A DNA stretch of 5,790 nt from contig JAJZAS010000119.1 in assembly GCA_021799325.1 (NCBI GenBank), positions 1-5,790 of the forward strand. The letters are read 5' to 3'. This DNA is from Bacillota bacterium. Lineage in GTDB: Bacteria > Bacillota > Bacilli > Alicyclobacillales > SLC66. The first letter of the stretch is position 1; the number at the start of each line of letters is the position of its first letter. The notes under the pieces are model-generated. The model ran no database searches and was not told the DNA's origin. It saw only the letters and a program-made list of their open reading frames with translations. Positions 4,614 through 5,790 of this stretch are shown here, piece by piece. The translations under genes were made by a program, and so were the position numbers.

Positions 4614-4808
4614 ATGCCAGGAACTAAAAGGGAAAATATAAAACCAGGTGTAAAAGTTAAAGTAGTTCAGAAACAAGACCAGCGTTCGGGAAAATTAACT
4701 GAAGGTACGGTTTTGAAAATACTTACAAACTCAAAAACCCATCCTCACGGTATTAAAGTTATGCTTGAAGGCGGTATTGTTGGAAGAGTTAAGGAAATAT
4801 TGAGTTGA
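4614..4808 (+). CDS. ywbE: YwbE-family protein (conserved hypothetical, TIGR03833-like)
   Basis: This 64-residue basic protein has AAGGAG 10 nt before its ATG. It closely follows Bacillus subtilis YwbE as remembered. An IKPGVKVKVVQKQDQRSGKLTEGTVLKIL core (about residues 9-37) precedes SKTHPHGIKVMLEGGIVGRVKEIL (about 40-63), and the length is nearly the same. The sequence suggests a small beta-barrel of the KOW/SH3 kind, with a turn at HPHGIKV, but the molecular role of the family is unknown. It is intact and alone: about 260 bases of noncoding DNA follow before the toxin-antitoxin pair. A TCTCGAGA palindrome (4580-4587) lies just upstream. Codon use is more AT-rich than in the transporter gene, which may mean a different origin. 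Confidence 0.88.
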   Translation: MPGTKRENIKPGVKVKVVQKQDQRSGKLTEGTVLKILTNSKTHPHGIKVMLEGGIVGRVKEILS

Positions 4809-4826
4809 GTAACTTGAATGAAATGG

Positions 4827-4843
4827 ACCATCCGAGAGATGGT
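4827..4843 (+). terminator. Weak hairpin downstream of ywbE
   Basis: ACCATC (4827-4832) and GATGGT (4838-4843) pair perfectly around CGAGA, 19 nt past the ywbE stop. An AT-rich stretch with only short T groups follows. It may end ywbE transcription, but the missing T-tract keeps confidence low. Confidence 0.3.
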
Positions 4844-4873
4844 GAATATTTATACAATCACGGCACGGCAGTA

Positions 4874-4905
4874 TTACTGGACTCTCGGGCCGCTATCATG
4901 AATAG
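4874..4905 (+). repeat. Dispersed intergenic repeat, copy C
   Basis: TTACTGGACTCTCGGGCCG and CTATCATGAATAG align with the right half of copy B and share its GAATAG ending. A TTTATACAATCA block about 20 bases to the left may be the remnant of the GATTATACAGA part. It lies between ywbE and the toxin-antitoxin pair. Confidence 0.5.
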
Positions 4906-4959
4906 CATTAAAGTGTTGAATGCATGGGAAATGGTAGATAGCATATAAGTTTTTAGCTG

Positions 4960-5022
4960 AATAGCGCTATTATGACAAGGTGGCAGTCAGTAATTTTTTG
5001 CAGTCACTACACGGTGTATAAT
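4960..5022 (+). promoter_or_regulatory. Putative toxin-antitoxin promoter and operator region
   Basis: A consensus TATAAT (5017-5022) lies 46 nt before the antitoxin start codon. The -35 region is poor, only a T-run at 4994-4999 at 17 nt. A perfect 12-bp palindrome AATAGCGCTATT lies at 4960-4971, and GCAGTCA is repeated at 4983-4989 and 5000-5006, flanking the T-run. Palindromes by the promoter are the usual binding sites for the antitoxin or toxin-antitoxin complex, so self-repression is a fair inference. Confidence 0.45.
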
Positions 5023-5068
5023 AACGTTAAGGGATCATTCCAAATTCAGTGAAGGGCAGGTATTCCTC

Positions 5069-5275
5069 GTGGCATTGTCGCGTGAACAATTACATCGCGT
5101 TATCGATCATCTTTCCCCTGAGAAGTTGCCAGCATTAGCTGACCTCATTGAAAAACTGATTGACGAGGATGATGAACCTGTTACAGATGCGGAGATTGCA
5201 GAGTATAAACGTACCCTGCAGGAAATGAGAGATGGCGAGTACGTCCCGTTTGATGAAGTCTTCGGAGAAGATTAA
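5069..5275 (+). CDS. Type II antitoxin, partner of a RelE/ParE toxin
   Basis: This 68-residue acidic protein starts with GTG, and an AGG (5058-5060) lies 8 nt upstream. Residues 4-31 (SREQLHRVIDHLSPEKLPALADLIEKLI) form a two-helix segment typical of short Firmicute antitoxins. A helix with EIAEYKRTLQEMRDGEY follows, then VPFDEVFGED, a C-terminal tail of the kind that usually wraps the toxin. No obvious ribbon-helix-helix or Phd DNA-binding motif is seen, so any operator binding would come from the N-terminal helices or the complex. The stop codon directly abuts the toxin ATG, consistent with translational coupling in one operon. Its function is to neutralise the adjacent toxin and probably to repress the operon. 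The pair order and sizes make the call fairly safe, though the antitoxin family is not named with certainty. Confidence 0.8.
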   Translation: MALSREQLHRVIDHLSPEKLPALADLIEKLIDEDDEPVTDAEIAEYKRTLQEMRDGEYVPFDEVFGED

Positions 5276-5539
5276 ATGTACAGTCTAGCGATAAGCAAAG
5301 ATGCACGGAAATTTATTGACAAACAACCATCACAAACGAGGCAACGACTACGAAATGCCTTGATACAACTAGCTGAGGATCCATTTACTAATCCCAACGT
5401 TAAAAGATTAAAGGGAATGGACTCAATGCTCAGGCTCCGTGTGGGAGATTTTCGGATTGTATTTTACATTGAGGAGCACAAACTATTGATTTTAGTCATT
5501 GCCATTGGAAACAGGGGTGACGTTTATAACAACTTTTAG
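5276..5539 (+). CDS. Type II toxin, RelE/ParE family
   Basis: This 87-residue basic protein has the usual length and order of the RelE/ParE fold. An N-terminal strand with SLAISKDARKFIDKQ (3-17) comes first, then two helices to about residue 34 (QLAEDPF). The conserved KRLKGM block (43-48) leads to the RLRVGDFRIVFYI hairpin (53-65) and the final LVIAIGNRGDVYNN strand and tail (73-86). Arg53, Arg55, Arg60, Arg80 and Tyr84 occupy positions where this family keeps its functional residues. RelE-type members cut mRNA in the ribosome and ParE-type members poison gyrase; the sequence does not separate the two. The ATG follows the antitoxin TAA with no gap, and a GGAGA (5264-5268) inside the antitoxin gene may be its ribosome binding site. 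The frame is intact, so the module is probably functional. Confidence 0.88.
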   Translation: MYSLAISKDARKFIDKQPSQTRQRLRNALIQLAEDPFTNPNVKRLKGMDSMLRLRVGDFRIVFYIEEHKLLILVIAIGNRGDVYNNF

Positions 5540-5687
5540 TTTTTTTATGTGTCAGTTAAATGAAACAAAGACCTTCGTTTAAGAGGAGTAGAATTTAAGG
5601 GCAAGCCTCACGAAATCAATAAATTGAGTGACAATACAATCATGATAGCATTTTTTTCTGATACAGAAGGAAAATGTGGAAGCCACC
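5540..5687. other. Gene-free stretch after the toxin gene
   Basis: A T-run follows the toxin stop codon without a preceding stem, so no intrinsic terminator is claimed. GAGGAG (5583-5588) looks like a ribosome binding site but has no usable start and frame behind it. The second copy of the 16-bp repeat (5636-5651) runs into a T7 run. A small TTCTG/CAGAA hairpin (5656-5668) follows. No gene was seen. Confidence 0.5.
5636..5651 (+). repeat. 16-bp direct repeat ACAATCATGATAGCAT, right copy
   Basis: This is an exact match to 4218-4233. Here it is not preceded by a clear GGGCCG core, so it may be a truncated copy of the dispersed repeat. Confidence 0.6.
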
Positions 5688-5790
5688 GGGTCTGTCAAGT
5701 ATTTTGTGTAAACTCTATTGCCTAAATATTCAGTCTATGTCTATCTGCCACCTCCCACGCGAAATCCGCATCCAGGTATCCGAGTAAGCC
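5688..5790 (-). mobile_element. Probable IS256-family end running off the right edge
   Basis: GGGTCTGTCAAGTATTTTGT followed by GTAAACTC resembles, from memory, the terminal inverted repeat of IS256-family elements (TGTCAAGTA...TGTGTAAA). If so, the element extends rightwards and its transposase would be read on the minus strand. Two minus-strand frames stay open to the edge, stopping at 5722 and a few bases inside it, and leave about 20 residues of possible C-terminus. Neither tail is recognisable, so no coding feature is called. Confidence 0.45.

Noticed and set aside
5540..5580. T-run and near-pairing AACAAAG/CTTCGTT after the toxin gene as an intrinsic terminator
   Set aside because: The T-run precedes the pairing, the pairing has a mismatch and the loop would be only 2 nt.

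Overview
The window looks like accessory DNA from a low- to medium-GC Gram-positive bacterium. Strong AGGAGG-type ribosome binding sites, a YwbE-family protein and the insertion-sequence types point to Bacillota. Something near Alicyclobacillaceae or a related Bacillales group is possible, but this is an impression from the proteins and not a tested placement. No rRNA, tRNA or CRISPR array is visible.

The left 2.2 kb is a stack of three nested mobile elements, each cut by the next. The outermost is an IS3-family element on the minus strand. Its outer end lies near 2178, orfA is intact at 1828-2124, and orfB stops being recognisable exactly at 1371, just after the first catalytic Asp and the following DWY. 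At that base a second element begins. It starts with a perfect 20-bp palindrome (1351-1370) and carries a cluster of ACTTTCCATAGT-like repeats. These are followed by a promoter, a good ribosome binding site and the N-terminal part of a tyrosine-recombinase-like gene (start 1210, minus strand). That gene is broken near 855 by an IS5-family element, whose transposase reads in from the left edge and ends at 781. The missing halves should lie to the left of the window.

The middle holds a complete 12-TM major facilitator exporter (2550-3770). Its leader contains a long inverted repeat and a possible short overlapping ORF with a better ribosome binding site than the transporter itself. Next comes an 85-residue protein of unknown function with two CxxC pairs (3890-4147). 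A gene-poor stretch of about 470 bases follows, with a very strong hairpin at 4260-4287, and then a YwbE homologue (4614-4808).

The right part is a type II toxin-antitoxin pair (5069-5539) with abutting genes. A TATAAT box and a 12-bp palindrome lie upstream of it. A gene-free stretch then leads to what looks like the end of an IS256-type element running off the right edge.

At least four degenerate copies of an intergenic repeat with the core GGGCCGTTA...GAATAG (2344-2402, 3801-3862, 4181-4215, 4874-4905) separate the genes. Apart from the toxin-antitoxin pair and the transposase reading frames, the genes do not form an obvious shared pathway. The region reads as a cargo zone accumulated by mobile DNA, and the best candidate for something little described is the recombinase element with its repeat-built end.
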